Program-made: the position numbers and the translations under genes
Notes under the pieces: generated by a model
What the model was told of the DNA's origin: nothing
The model's database searches: none
Seen by the model: only the letters and a program-made list of their open reading frames with translations
Assembly (NCBI GenBank): GCA_001429255.1
Contig: LMJI01000002.1
Location: 235,274-299,273, forward strand
Origin: Cellulomonas sp. Root930
Lineage (GTDB): Bacteria; Actinomycetota; Actinomycetes; Actinomycetales; Cellulomonadaceae
Reading direction: 5' to 3'
DNA: 64,000 bases
Part shown: piece after piece, positions 33,650 through 41,533 of the stretch
Layout of the letters: each line of letters starts with the position of its first letter
How positions within the stretch are numbered: the stretch's first letter is position 1

Positions 33650-34933
33650 TCAGGAACGGAAGGCCAGGCGCCGCCAGTCGGCGTCGAGGGTCCGCAGGAT
33701 GGGTTCCGGGTCGGCGCCGGAGGCGAGGGACTGCGCGTAGTTCTGCAGCGGGATCGACTGCGGGACCAGCTGCGACGCGCCCAGGTAGAAGGCCGCGTCG
33801 TCGTAGTACTCCTTCAGCTCCACGAGCGTCTCGTTGGTCACCGGGGCCGCGTCCTTGGTCACGCCGAAGCCCAGCGCGTGCGCGTTGTAGGCGTCGATGA
33901 CCTCGGGCTGCATGAGGAAGGACAGGAACTCCCGCGCCGCCTCCTTCTTCGTCGAGCCCTCGGGGATCCACAGCGCGAGGTCGATGTTGACCCGGACCTT
34001 GCGGTCCGCCGGGTCGTCGGTCATCGGCAGGGGGAACGCACCGACGTCGAGCTCCGGGTTCGACTTCGCGATCTCACCGATGGCCCACGGACCCTGCAGG
34101 TACATGGCCGCCTCGCCGTTCGCGAACGCGAGGTTGCCGTCCCCGTAGCCCCGGCTCGCCGCGTTGTCCTGCGAGTACGGCACGAGCTCCTGCATCTGCT
34201 GCACCGGCGCGAGGAACTGCTTCTCGAACGACACGGGGGAGTCGGGCCCGACGTTGGTGCCCTGCCGCTTGATCTGGTTGAAGAACTTCGTCGTGTCGAC
34301 CGTGCCGCCGACCGAGTAGTCGAAGTGGCCCTGCGCGATCGTCCACGGGTCCTTGAACGTGCTGTACAGCGGCGTGACCCCCGCGGCTGCGAGGGCGTCG
34401 CACACGGCGATGAGCTCGTCCCAGGTGGTCGGGACCGTCAGGTCGTGCTCCGCGAAGATCTGCCGGTTGTAGAGCACGGCCGCCGCCATCAGCGAGTAGG
34501 GGATCACGCTGGTGCGGTCCGGGTAGGTGGCGGTGACGTCGATGAGGGGCTTCAGCTCGTCGAGGATCCGGCCGGCCTCGGGCATGTCGCCGAGGTCGCT
34601 GAGCGCCCCGCGCTCGACGTAGCGCGAGATCTCGAAGTTGTAGTTGAGGCAGCCGATGTCGGGTGGAGACTCCCGCACGAACGTGCCGGCCAGGTTCGAC
34701 GCGGCGTCGTGGCGGACGCGCACCCGGGACTGGGACTGGTGGAACTGCTCGATGAGCTCGTCGAAGTACCCGATCACCTCCGGCTTCGACTGGTAGAAGA
34801 TGATCTCCGTCGTTCCGGAGCCTGCGGGTCTGGCGCACGACGCGAGCGCGAGGCCGGCGCCCGCGACCCCGACGCCGCGAAGGAATCCCCGTCGGCTCAG
34901 CTCCGCCGACATGAGGGGTGTCTGGGACGTCAT
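33650..34933 (-). CDS. Sugar ABC transporter substrate-binding lipoprotein
   Basis: 427 residues. The signal sequence SRRGFLRGVGVAGAGLALAS has a twin arginine (Arg14-Arg15) and ends in a lipobox with Cys33, so export through Tat and lipid anchoring are likely. The mature part is a cluster B extracellular solute-binding protein (EIIFYQSKPEVIGYFDELIE; ANGEAAMYLQGPWAIGEIAK). ATG 34933 is preceded by GGAGG at seven bases; a start at 34960 lacks a site. It captures the saccharide outside the membrane and delivers it to the two permeases. Confidence 0.92.
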   Translation of the reverse strand: MTSQTPLMSAELSRRGFLRGVGVAGAGLALASCARPAGSGTTEIIFYQSKPEVIGYFDELIEQFHQSQSRVRVRHDAASNLAGTFVRESPPDIGCLNYNFEISRYVERGALSDLGDMPEAGRILDELKPLIDVTATYPDRTSVIPYSLMAAAVLYNRQIFAEHDLTVPTTWDELIAVCDALAAAGVTPLYSTFKDPWTIAQGHFDYSVGGTVDTTKFFNQIKRQGTNVGPDSPVSFEKQFLAPVQQMQELVPYSQDNAASRGYGDGNLAFANGEAAMYLQGPWAIGEIAKSNPELDVGAFPLPMTDDPADRKVRVNIDLALWIPEGSTKKEAAREFLSFLMQPEVIDAYNAHALGFGVTKDAAPVTNETLVELKEYYDDAAFYLGASQLVPQSIPLQNYAQSLASGADPEPILRTLDADWRRLAFRS

Positions 34934-34978
34934 GCCTTCGCCTCCATTGGTCGAAGTCATCGAACGGCAGGGTTGCCG

Positions 34979-36628
34979 TCAGTGGTCGCGTTGCAGCCAG
35001 ACCGTGGTCTCCGCGGGCACCTCGTGGGTGTCGAGCGGCGAGCTCGACACGACCACCCGCCCTGCCGGCATCGGCACCGGTGAGCTCCCGAAGTTGGTGA
35101 CGGACATCCAGCCGCCGGGTCGCGTGAACGCCACGACCCCCGGGGTCGCGGGCGTCAGCCACTCCAGCGACTCGTCGGTCTGGAGGCGTCGTCGCTCGGC
35201 CAGAGCCCGCCGGTAGAAGCTCAGGGTGGAGCCCTCGTCGGCCGCCTGGGTCTCGACCGCGAAGCGGCCGAAGTCGGCGGGGACCGGCAGGTGCGCCCGC
35301 TGGTCGCCGAAGCCGAGCGTCGGGCCGTCCGTGGCCCACGGCAGCGGCACGCGGCAGCCGTCGCGCCCCTTCTGAGCGCCCGAGGACCGCAGGAAGGTCG
35401 GGTCCTGGAGGGCGTCGGCGGGCAGGTCGGCGACCTCGGGGAGTCCCAGCTCCTCGCCCTGGTACAGGTATGCGGACCCGGGCAGGGCCAGGGTGAGCAG
35501 GGTCGCCGCACGGGCCCGCCGACGACCGCGCTCCTCGTCGGGGTGCGGCTCGGCGCCGTCGTGCAGGAGCCACGCGTTCAGATCGGTGCCCTCCGGCAGC
35601 GCGTACCGGGTGGCGTGCCGCACGACGTCGTGGTTGGAGAGCACCCAGGTGGACGAGGCGCCGGACTCGCGAGCGAGCGCGAGGTTCTTGTCGATGATCG
35701 CGGAGAACGCCGTCGCGTCCCAGCCCGCCTCGAGCAGGTCGAAGTTGAAGGCCTGTCCGAGCCCGTCGGGGGAGGCGTAGCGCGAGCGTCGGTGCGCGGG
35801 GACCCACGCCTCCGCGACGGCGGTGCGCGGCGGGTCGTACTCGTCGAAGAGCCGGCGCCACTCGCGGTAGATGTCGTGGACCTCGTCGCGGTCCTGGAGC
35901 GGGTGCGCGCCGCCCCAGATGTCGGCGTCCAGGTCCGCCTGGCTGGCGAGCGGCTCGGTGAGGTCCTTGGCCAGCGCGTGCGCCACGTCGATGCGGAAGC
36001 CGTCGACTCCCCGGTCGGCCCAGAACCTGAGCGTGGTGAGGAACTCCCGGCGCACCTCGTCGTCGGCCCAGTTCAGGTCGGGCTGCTCCGGGGCGAACAG
36101 GTGCAGGTACCACTCGCCGTCACCGACGGGCTCCCAGGCCGGGCCGCCGAAGATCGAGGTCCAGTCGCTGGGCGGGAGCTCGCCGCGGCCCGGCCGGAAG
36201 ATGTAGCGCTCACGCGCCCGCGAGCCCGGCGGCGAGGCGAGCGCCTCCTGGAACCAGACGTGCCGGTTCGAGGTGTGGTTGGGGACGATGTCGACGACGA
36301 GCCGGATGCCTGCGCCGTGGAGGGCCGCGCACAGGTCGTCGAACTCCTCGAGCGTGCCGATCCGCGGGTCGACGGCCCGATAGTCGTCGACGTCGTAGCC
36401 GCCGTCGGCCAGCGCGGACGGGTAGAAGGGGCTCAGCCACACCGCGTCGACGCCCAGCTCGCGCAGGTAGCCCACCTTGCCGGTGATGCCGCGCAGGTCG
36501 CCGATGCCGTCGCCGTTGGAGTCGGAGAAGCTGCGCGGGTAGATCTGGTAGACGACAGCCTGCCGCCACCAGGCCGCGTCCTGCTGTGGGCCGACGGACG
36601 TGCTGCCGGTCGCTGCCAGAGTCGACAC
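34979..36628 (-). CDS. GH13 alpha-glucosidase (oligo-1,6-glucosidase type)
   Basis: 549 residues with the GH13 TIM-barrel hallmarks: VVYQIYPRSFSDSNGDGIGD at the start, DIVPNHTS, GFRIDVAHAL with nucleophile Asp214, VAEAWV with acid/base Glu273, and VLSNHDVVRH with Asp334. No signal peptide, so it acts in the cytosol on the imported sugar. GTG 36628 is chosen because GGAGGG lies five bases upstream and the frame then begins just before the conserved WWRQAVVYQIYPRSF. It is the first gene of the importer operon, and the ROK operator lies 20 bases upstream of its start. Confidence 0.93.
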   Translation of the reverse strand: MSTLAATGSTSVGPQQDAAWWRQAVVYQIYPRSFSDSNGDGIGDLRGITGKVGYLRELGVDAVWLSPFYPSALADGGYDVDDYRAVDPRIGTLEEFDDLCAALHGAGIRLVVDIVPNHTSNRHVWFQEALASPPGSRARERYIFRPGRGELPPSDWTSIFGGPAWEPVGDGEWYLHLFAPEQPDLNWADDEVRREFLTTLRFWADRGVDGFRIDVAHALAKDLTEPLASQADLDADIWGGAHPLQDRDEVHDIYREWRRLFDEYDPPRTAVAEAWVPAHRRSRYASPDGLGQAFNFDLLEAGWDATAFSAIIDKNLALARESGASSTWVLSNHDVVRHATRYALPEGTDLNAWLLHDGAEPHPDEERGRRRARAATLLTLALPGSAYLYQGEELGLPEVADLPADALQDPTFLRSSGAQKGRDGCRVPLPWATDGPTLGFGDQRAHLPVPADFGRFAVETQAADEGSTLSFYRRALAERRRLQTDESLEWLTPATPGVVAFTRPGGWMSVTNFGSSPVPMPAGRVVVSSSPLDTHEVPAETTVWLQRDH

Positions 36629-36648
36629 TCGTACCCTCCGATTGATGT

Positions 36649-36668
36649 AGGTCCTAAATTTAAGACCT
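36649..36668. promoter_or_regulatory. Palindromic operator between the ROK gene and the sugar operon
   Basis: AGGTCCTAAATTTAAGACCT is an inverted repeat with 18 of 20 positions matching. It is AT-rich in an otherwise GC-rich region and sits between the divergent glucosidase and ROK genes. A -10-like TAAAGT (36674-36679) for the ROK gene lies next to it. This is the expected binding site of the ROK repressor, controlling both directions. Confidence 0.75.
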
Positions 36669-36703
36669 GCCATTAAAGTGACACTGTCGATCGAGGAGGT
36701 CAA

Positions 36704-37924
36704 GTGGTTGTCCGGACTCCGGTGGCGTCGCGGCACCTGCGCGACGCCAGCGCGCGGCTGGTGCTCGAGCACCTCTGGGACGTCGACGAGGTCACCGGAT
36801 CGGCGTTGATCGAGGCCACAGGGCTCTCGCGGGCGACCGTGCACGACGTGTGCGACGAGCTCATCGAGCGCGGATGGGTCACCGAGCTGGAGAGCCAGCG
36901 CGCCGGGAACGACCACCGCAAGGGACGGCCCGCCCGCCGCTACGCGTTCGACGCACGCGCCGGGGTGGTCGTCGGCGTCGACGCGGGTCAGCACCGGATC
37001 AGCGCGACCGTGACCGACCTACGCGGCGACGCGCTCGCCAGCACCGTGCTCACCGTGGAGCCGAAGGACGGGACCGTCGCCCGACGGCTCGCCCTCATCG
37101 AGGAGGGCGTGTTCACCGCCCTGGCGGACGCGGGTGCGCAGCCGACGAGCGTGCTGGCGGTGGCGGTCGGTGTGCCGGCGCCGGTGGACCGTGACGGCCG
37201 CACCACGTTCCAGGACAACCCGTTCTGGGAGCTGATGAACCCCGACATCGCCCGCCACCTGCGCGACCGGCACGGCTGGACGACGCTCACCGACAACGAC
37301 GCGAACCTCGCGGCCATGGCCGAGCACTGGCGGGGGCACGGTGCAGGAGCGCGGTGCCACGTCACGCTGCTCGCCGGCGAGCGGTTCGGTGCGGGCGTCG
37401 TCGACGACGGTCGCCTGCTGCGCGGTGCCCACGGAGGCGTGGGGGAGATGCGCTACCTGGACTTCGTCGAGGGCGTGGGCTCAGCCGACGGCATCGCGGC
37501 GCTGGTGCGCGATGACGCCCGCGCCCAGCTGCACCGGCTGGACGGTCAGACCGGCTCGTCGCAGCTGCAGGAGCTGGATCCCGCGACCCTGGACGCGGCG
37601 AGCGTCTTCGCGGCGGCCCTCGACGAGGACCCTCTCGCGGTCAGCGTCGTCGAGCACGTGGCGGCGCTCCTGGCGCGGGTTGTCGCCACGTTCGCGAGCA
37701 TCTACGACCCGGAGCGCGTCATGATCGCCGGCGCCGTCGCCGCGTCCTGCGGGCCCCTGCTGGAGCTTGTGCGGCGCGACCTCGACCGGTACGTCGACCC
37801 CCCGGGCATCGAGGTCCTCGCCTCCGAGCTGGGCCGCGACATCGTGACCGTCGGAGCCGTCAAGCGGGCCCTGGACCACGTGCGCGAGCACGCGCTGGAG
37901 ATCGCACCGGCCAGCCTGCGCTAG
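36704..37924 (+). CDS. ROK family transcriptional repressor
   Basis: 406 residues: an N-terminal winged helix (ALIEATGLSRATVHDVCDEL) joined to a ROK sugar-kinase-like domain (VVVGVDAGQHRISATVTDLR; DNDANLAAMAEHWRG). The zinc-binding Cys motif of many ROK proteins (CxCGxxGC) is missing; the corresponding region reads LLRGAHGGVGEMRYLDFVEG. GTG 36704 follows a GGAGG site. It is divergent from the sugar operon and probably represses it until the imported sugar or a metabolite binds. Its last four bases overlap the convergent SCO1664-family gene. Confidence 0.9.
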   Translation: MVVRTPVASRHLRDASARLVLEHLWDVDEVTGSALIEATGLSRATVHDVCDELIERGWVTELESQRAGNDHRKGRPARRYAFDARAGVVVGVDAGQHRISATVTDLRGDALASTVLTVEPKDGTVARRLALIEEGVFTALADAGAQPTSVLAVAVGVPAPVDRDGRTTFQDNPFWELMNPDIARHLRDRHGWTTLTDNDANLAAMAEHWRGHGAGARCHVTLLAGERFGAGVVDDGRLLRGAHGGVGEMRYLDFVEGVGSADGIAALVRDDARAQLHRLDGQTGSSQLQELDPATLDAASVFAAALDEDPLAVSVVEHVAALLARVVATFASIYDPERVMIAGAVAASCGPLLELVRRDLDRYVDPPGIEVLASELGRDIVTVGAVKRALDHVREHALEIAPASLR

Positions 37925-38673
37925 AAGAAGGGCCACGGGAACGCCGGCATGTCGCCCGACGGACCGGGGAAGACGCCGTTGCGCACCAGCCGGTCGCAGC
38001 GGTCCGCCAGCGCCTCCAGCTCCTCGTCGCTGAGGAGCTCGGACAGTCGCTGACCGAGACCGCCGTCCAGGTCCGCGTGCACCCTTTCGACCCCCGCGAC
38101 CTCGGCGGGGTCCAGCGCGTCGCCGCGCCATCCCCACAGGACCGTGCGGAGCTTGTGCTCCACGTGGAAGCTGACTCCGTGGTCGACGCCGTAGCGGTGA
38201 CCCTGCGACGTCGGCAGGACGTGGCCGCCCTTGCGGTCGGCGTTGTTCACGACGACGTCGAAGACGGCCATCCGGCGCAGCGCGGGGGAGTCCTCGTGGA
38301 CCAGGCTCAGCGGCTGGTCGTCCTCGTCCACGCCCTCGAACACGGCACGCCATCCCTCGCGTGGCTCCCGGACGATGTCGACCGGATCCTGCTCCGGGTC
38401 GGGCTCCTGCCAGAGCTGCACCATGCCCGGACCCAGCGGACCGTCGCGCAGGACCGTCGTCGGCACCACGTCCCACCCGAACGCCTCCGACACCAGGTAG
38501 GCGGACGCCTCCCGGTTCGCGAGCGTCCCGTCCGGGAAGTCCCACAGCGGCTTCTCCCCGGCGACCGGCTTGTAGACGACGCGGACGTCGCCGATCGTGG
38601 CGAGGAAGGTCGCGTTCGACGCGACCGTGATGCGCCCGACGAGCTTGAGCTCACCGCCGACGAGATCGGTCAC
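37921..38673 (-). CDS. SCO1664 family protein
   Basis: 250 residues with a phosphatidylinositol 3-/4-kinase-like fold signature. VVYKPVAGEKPLWDFPDGTL corresponds to the nucleotide-binding lysine region and FDVVVNNADRKGGHVL to the catalytic and metal-binding loop. LYGVDHG-like text (RYGVDHGVSFHVE) follows. This family is almost always next to DUF3090 and MSMEG_4193 genes in actinobacteria, as here, but its biochemical role is unknown. GTG 38673 overlaps the DUF3090 stop as GTGA, so the two are coupled. mshC, often next in this block in other genomes, is replaced here by the ROK gene. Confidence 0.9.
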   Translation of the reverse strand: MTDLVGGELKLVGRITVASNATFLATIGDVRVVYKPVAGEKPLWDFPDGTLANREASAYLVSEAFGWDVVPTTVLRDGPLGPGMVQLWQEPDPEQDPVDIVREPREGWRAVFEGVDEDDQPLSLVHEDSPALRRMAVFDVVVNNADRKGGHVLPTSQGHRYGVDHGVSFHVEHKLRTVLWGWRGDALDPAEVAGVERVHADLDGGLGQRLSELLSDEELEALADRCDRLVRNGVFPGPSGDMPAFPWPFF

Positions 38674-39206
38674 AGCTGGTCGGGAGCGCCGCACACGTGG
38701 CCGTCGTCGACCGGCCTGCCGCAGCTCGGGCAGAGGGGCCGGCCCGACCGGACGACCTGCCGCGTGCGTTCGACGAACGCTCGCGCGGTCCCCACCGGCA
38801 TCCGGACCAGGAGCGCCTCGCTCGCGTCCTCCGGCTCGGGAGCCTCCTCCTCGTCCTCCAGCGGGAATGCCTCGACGATCACCTGCGCGGTCGACGGGTC
38901 CCAGCCGAGGCGCAGGAGCCCCGTGCGGAACTGCTCCTCCACGGGTTGGTCCAGGGGCTCGTCGTCGACGAGCTCCACGGGGGTGGCGGCGGGGACGCTG
39001 AACCGGTTCCCCTCGTCGGCCATGAGGGCGCCGAGGATCTCGTCGATCTTCTCGGCGAGCACGGCGGACTGCTCCTTCTCCAACCCGACGCTCGTGTTCC
39101 GGGCGCCGTCGCGCACCTGCAGGTAGAAGGATCGGGAACCTGGGGGGCCGACGGTGCCGACGACGACACGGTCGGGCCAGTCGAACTGGTGAACAAGGGC
39201 CGGCAT
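38670..39206 (-). CDS. DUF3090 family protein
   Basis: 178 residues. It opens with VHQFDWPDRVVVGTVGPPGS and contains FYLQVRDGARNTSVGLEKEQ, as is typical for DUF3090. The C-terminus has a zinc-ribbon (LCPSCGRPVDDGHVCGAPD) with two CxxC-like pairs. It lies 10 bases after the phosphomutase-like gene and overlaps the SCO1664-family gene, forming the conserved three-gene actinobacterial block of unknown role. The start ATG 39206 fits the conserved N-terminus. Confidence 0.92.
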   Translation of the reverse strand: MPALVHQFDWPDRVVVGTVGPPGSRSFYLQVRDGARNTSVGLEKEQSAVLAEKIDEILGALMADEGNRFSVPAATPVELVDDEPLDQPVEEQFRTGLLRLGWDPSTAQVIVEAFPLEDEEEAPEPEDASEALLVRMPVGTARAFVERTRQVVRSGRPLCPSCGRPVDDGHVCGAPDQL

Positions 39207-39216
39207 GTCGCCCACT

Positions 39217-39918
39217 TTACGAGTGGGCCGGGCCTGCTGCCTGGGGTCCGGCCCCGCCCCCGACCTGTGCGTCGCCGACCGGACCGGCGGTGCGCAGCCA
39301 GGACAGGTCCCCCGAGTCGGTGTTGGTGGCCACCACCTCGGGGCGGGTCGTCCCGTACCGGATGATCGAGACTGAGCCGGGGTTGATGGTGAGGCGCTGG
39401 AAGAGGTCGAGCTCCATCCCCAGCGCATCCGCGAGGACGGACTTGATGATGTCGCCGTGGCTGACCGCCACCCACACCGCACCGGTGCCGTGCTCCGCCT
39501 CCAGCTGCGCGTCGCGCCGGCGGATCGCCGCGACCGACCGTGCCTGCATGGCGGCCAACGACTCCCCGCCGGGGAACACGGCCGCGGACGGCTGGTTCTG
39601 CACGACCGACCAGAGGGGCTCGTGGGCGAGCTCCTTGAGGGGCCTGCCCTGCCACTGCCCGTAGTCGCACTCGAGGAGGTCCGGCTCGAGCTGCACCGGC
39701 AGGGAGTGGTGCTCCGCGATGGCCCGCGCGGTCTGCCGGCACCGCGCCAGGGGGCTCGAGATCACCGCGACCAGCGGCACGGCGGCGAGCCGTTCGGCCG
39801 TGCGCTCGGCCTGGCTCCGGCCGACCGCGTCCAGGTCGACCCCGGCGGCCCGCCCGCTCAGGATCCCGGCGACGTTCGCGGTGCTGCGGCCGTGCCGGAC
39901 GAGGATGAGGGTGGCCAT
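39217..39918 (-). CDS. MSMEG_4193 family histidine phosphatase / putative phosphomutase
   Basis: 233 residues of the histidine phosphatase superfamily. The catalytic motif LVRHGRSTAN is at residues 6-15 (phosphohistidine His9), and the second His lies in VAVSHGDIIK. LLECDYGQWQGRPLKEL and the neighbours identify the MSMEG_4193 branch. It is leaderless: TAGGCT ends seven bases before ATG 39918. A decayed copy of the same gene, with its promoter, is found at 40708-41090. The substrate is unknown; the family name phosphomutase is a prediction. It heads the three-gene operon with DUF3090 and SCO1664. Confidence 0.92.
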   Translation of the reverse strand: MATLILVRHGRSTANVAGILSGRAAGVDLDAVGRSQAERTAERLAAVPLVAVISSPLARCRQTARAIAEHHSLPVQLEPDLLECDYGQWQGRPLKELAHEPLWSVVQNQPSAAVFPGGESLAAMQARSVAAIRRRDAQLEAEHGTGAVWVAVSHGDIIKSVLADALGMELDLFQRLTINPGSVSIIRYGTTRPEVVATNTDSGDLSWLRTAGPVGDAQVGGGAGPQAAGPAHS

Positions 39919-39925
39919 GGCCTGG

Positions 39926-39931
39926 AGCCTA
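39926..39931 (-). promoter_or_regulatory. -10 box of a leaderless promoter (TAGGCT, minus strand)
   Basis: TAGGCT ends seven bases before ATG 39918 on the minus strand. The same box at the same distance is kept in front of the decayed copy (41098-41103). Confidence 0.65.
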
Positions 39932-39981
39932 GGCACTCGGCTGCGAGGATTCAGACCTTCTCGGAGGTCCGCGGTACCCGC

Positions 39982-39987
39982 TACCGT
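39982..39987 (+). promoter_or_regulatory. -10 box of a leaderless promoter (TACCGT)
   Basis: TACCGT ends seven bases before ATG 39995, with no ribosome-binding site between. Confidence 0.6.
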
Positions 39988-39994
39988 CACAAAG

Positions 39995-40684
39995 ATGGTG
40001 CTGGCCAACGGCTGGGTGGATCTCGCCTTCCAGGTCGTGGCGCTCGTCGTGGTCGCCGTCGGAGCGCTCTGGGCGTACACCCGCTACGCCCTCGAACGGG
40101 GACTGCTGGCGCCTGCCACCTTCACCATCGAGGTCGAGGCTCTCGGGGAGGAGCGGAACGAGCCGCAGGACCCCGGTGACCGAAGGATCGTCGTGGTGCG
40201 TCTGCAGCTCCACAATCACGGGACCGCCACCCTCGTCCTGAAGAACCTCCGGGTCGACGTCCGCTATCTGACGTCGAGCGATCAGATCGTCCTCGGCACG
40301 GACCCGGACCACGCGCTGTTCGGCCGTGTGACGTTCCCCGGCTCGGTTCTCCGAGACGTGCAGCGGGCCACACCTCCGGACGTGAGTGAGAGTGCCGGGA
40401 GGGCGAAGGAGAAGGGGCGTGGCTTCCTCCTCCTCGCCTACGACACGTTCGTCCAGGCGGGTGTGGACCAGACGTACACGTTCGCGACGAGTGTGCCCGC
40501 GGACTCCAGGTATGTGCTCGCCTGGGGAGCCTTCGAGTACGCGCAGCGCCCCGGGTACGTGCAGAAGGTCCTCTTGCGACTCAGTCGCCGGCTCGGGCTC
40601 GTCCAGTTCAGCCTGACGCACGTCCGAAGGCCGCACACGGCGGAGACTGTGGCCCAGATCGATCGCGCGAAGGCTCAGGGCTAG
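39995..40684 (+). CDS. Membrane-anchored hypothetical protein
   Basis: 229 residues. One N-terminal transmembrane helix (LAFQVVALVVVAVGALWAYT, about 9-28) is followed by a soluble domain of mostly beta-strands (IVVVRLQLHNHGTATLVLKN, LRVDVRYL) and a basic C-terminal stretch (LLRLSRRLGLVQF). The strand pattern suggests an immunoglobulin-like sandwich facing outward or into the cytosol. The gene is leaderless at ATG 39995. It lies between the working phosphatase gene and its decayed copy, so it may have moved together with that duplication. Function unknown. Confidence 0.75.
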   Translation: MVLANGWVDLAFQVVALVVVAVGALWAYTRYALERGLLAPATFTIEVEALGEERNEPQDPGDRRIVVVRLQLHNHGTATLVLKNLRVDVRYLTSSDQIVLGTDPDHALFGRVTFPGSVLRDVQRATPPDVSESAGRAKEKGRGFLLLAYDTFVQAGVDQTYTFATSVPADSRYVLAWGAFEYAQRPGYVQKVLLRLSRRLGLVQFSLTHVRRPHTAETVAQIDRAKAQG

Positions 40685-40707
40685 CGGACGTCTGCGCAGG
40701 CTCGTGA

Positions 40708-41090
40708 CTCAGGCCCCGAAGCGCCGAAGAGCAGCGGCGAGGGCGGTCCACGGGCTCTCCGGCGATCCTCGACCGAGCGCGATGGCGGTGTCGTGGAGGT
40801 CGCGGGCGCGGCCGCCCCTGCCACTGCCCGTAGTCGCACTCGGCGACGCCGGGCTCGAGCACGGTCGCCAGCGAATGGTGCTCGGTGATGGTTCGCGCCG
40901 TCCGCCGGCACCGCTCCGGGGGGCTTGAGACCACCGCGACCGACCAGCGGCACCCTGGCGATGCGTTCGGCAGTGCGCTCGGCCTGGCTGCGCCCGACCT
41001 CGTCGAGGTCGACCCCGGCGGCACGCCCGTCAGGATCCCGGCGACGTTCGCGGTGCTGCGGCCGTGCCGGACGAGGAGGACTGTGGCCAT
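40708..41090 (-). pseudogene. Decayed second copy of the MSMEG_4193-type phosphatase gene
   Basis: From ATG 41090 the minus strand reads MATVLLVRHGRSTANVAGIL, nearly identical to the intact gene at 39918. It then shifts frame (after the expected GVDLD) and returns to frame for the segments VVSSPPERCRRTARTITEHH and ECDYGQWQGR. The rest of the enzyme, including the second catalytic His, is missing; a short frame ending near 40708 closes the remnant. The upstream TAGGCT box at seven bases is also kept. This is a duplicated copy ruined by frameshift and 3' loss. Confidence 0.85.
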
Positions 41091-41144
41091 GCCCTGGAGC
41101 CTAGGCAGATTGCCCGGCACCTACCCGGTCGTCGCGGACGTCGA

Positions 41145-41150
41145 TACGGT
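41145..41150 (+). promoter_or_regulatory. -10 box of a leaderless promoter (TACGGT)
   Basis: TACGGT ends six bases before GTG 41157, with no ribosome-binding site. Confidence 0.55.
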
Positions 41151-41156
41151 CAGACC

Positions 41157-41528
41157 GTGACGAACCTCGTGGAGAAGCTGGCAGGCTCGGTCCCGTCGTG
41201 GGGCACCAAGGTGGCCTACGGCGAGAAGGTCACGGTGGACGGGCACGAGCTGGTGCCCGTCGCGCTGGTCGGGTTCGGCTTCGGTGCGGGCGAGGGCTCG
41301 GGCGAGATGCCTGACGGGGGCACGGCCCCGGCGGGCAGAGGTGAGGGCAACGGCGGTGGAGGTGGCGGCTACGCGGTGCCCATCGGGGCCTACGTCGGCG
41401 GTCCGGACGGGCTGAGGTTCCGTCCCAACGTCATCGCCGTGATCGTCGTCGCCGCACCGTTGGTGTCCGCCTCGGGCATGGCGCTCGCGCAGATCATCCG
41501 AGCGCTCCGAGGGCGCGCGACGACCTGA
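41157..41528 (+). CDS. GerW / YtfJ family protein
   Basis: 123 residues with the pattern of the GerW (YtfJ) family: a conserved N-terminal part (VAYGEKVTVDGHELVPVALV), GFGFGAGEG, then a glycine run leading to GGYAVPIGAYVGGPDGL. A C-terminal hydrophobic segment (VIAVIVVAAPLVSASGMALA) suggests membrane association. In Bacillus the family affects spore germination; in actinobacteria it occurs widely, including non-sporulating species, with no settled role. GTG 41157 is leaderless. The stop is five bases from the stop of the convergent LtrA gene. Confidence 0.85.
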   Translation: MTNLVEKLAGSVPSWGTKVAYGEKVTVDGHELVPVALVGFGFGAGEGSGEMPDGGTAPAGRGEGNGGGGGGYAVPIGAYVGGPDGLRFRPNVIAVIVVAAPLVSASGMALAQIIRALRGRATT

Positions 41529-41533
41529 TCGCG

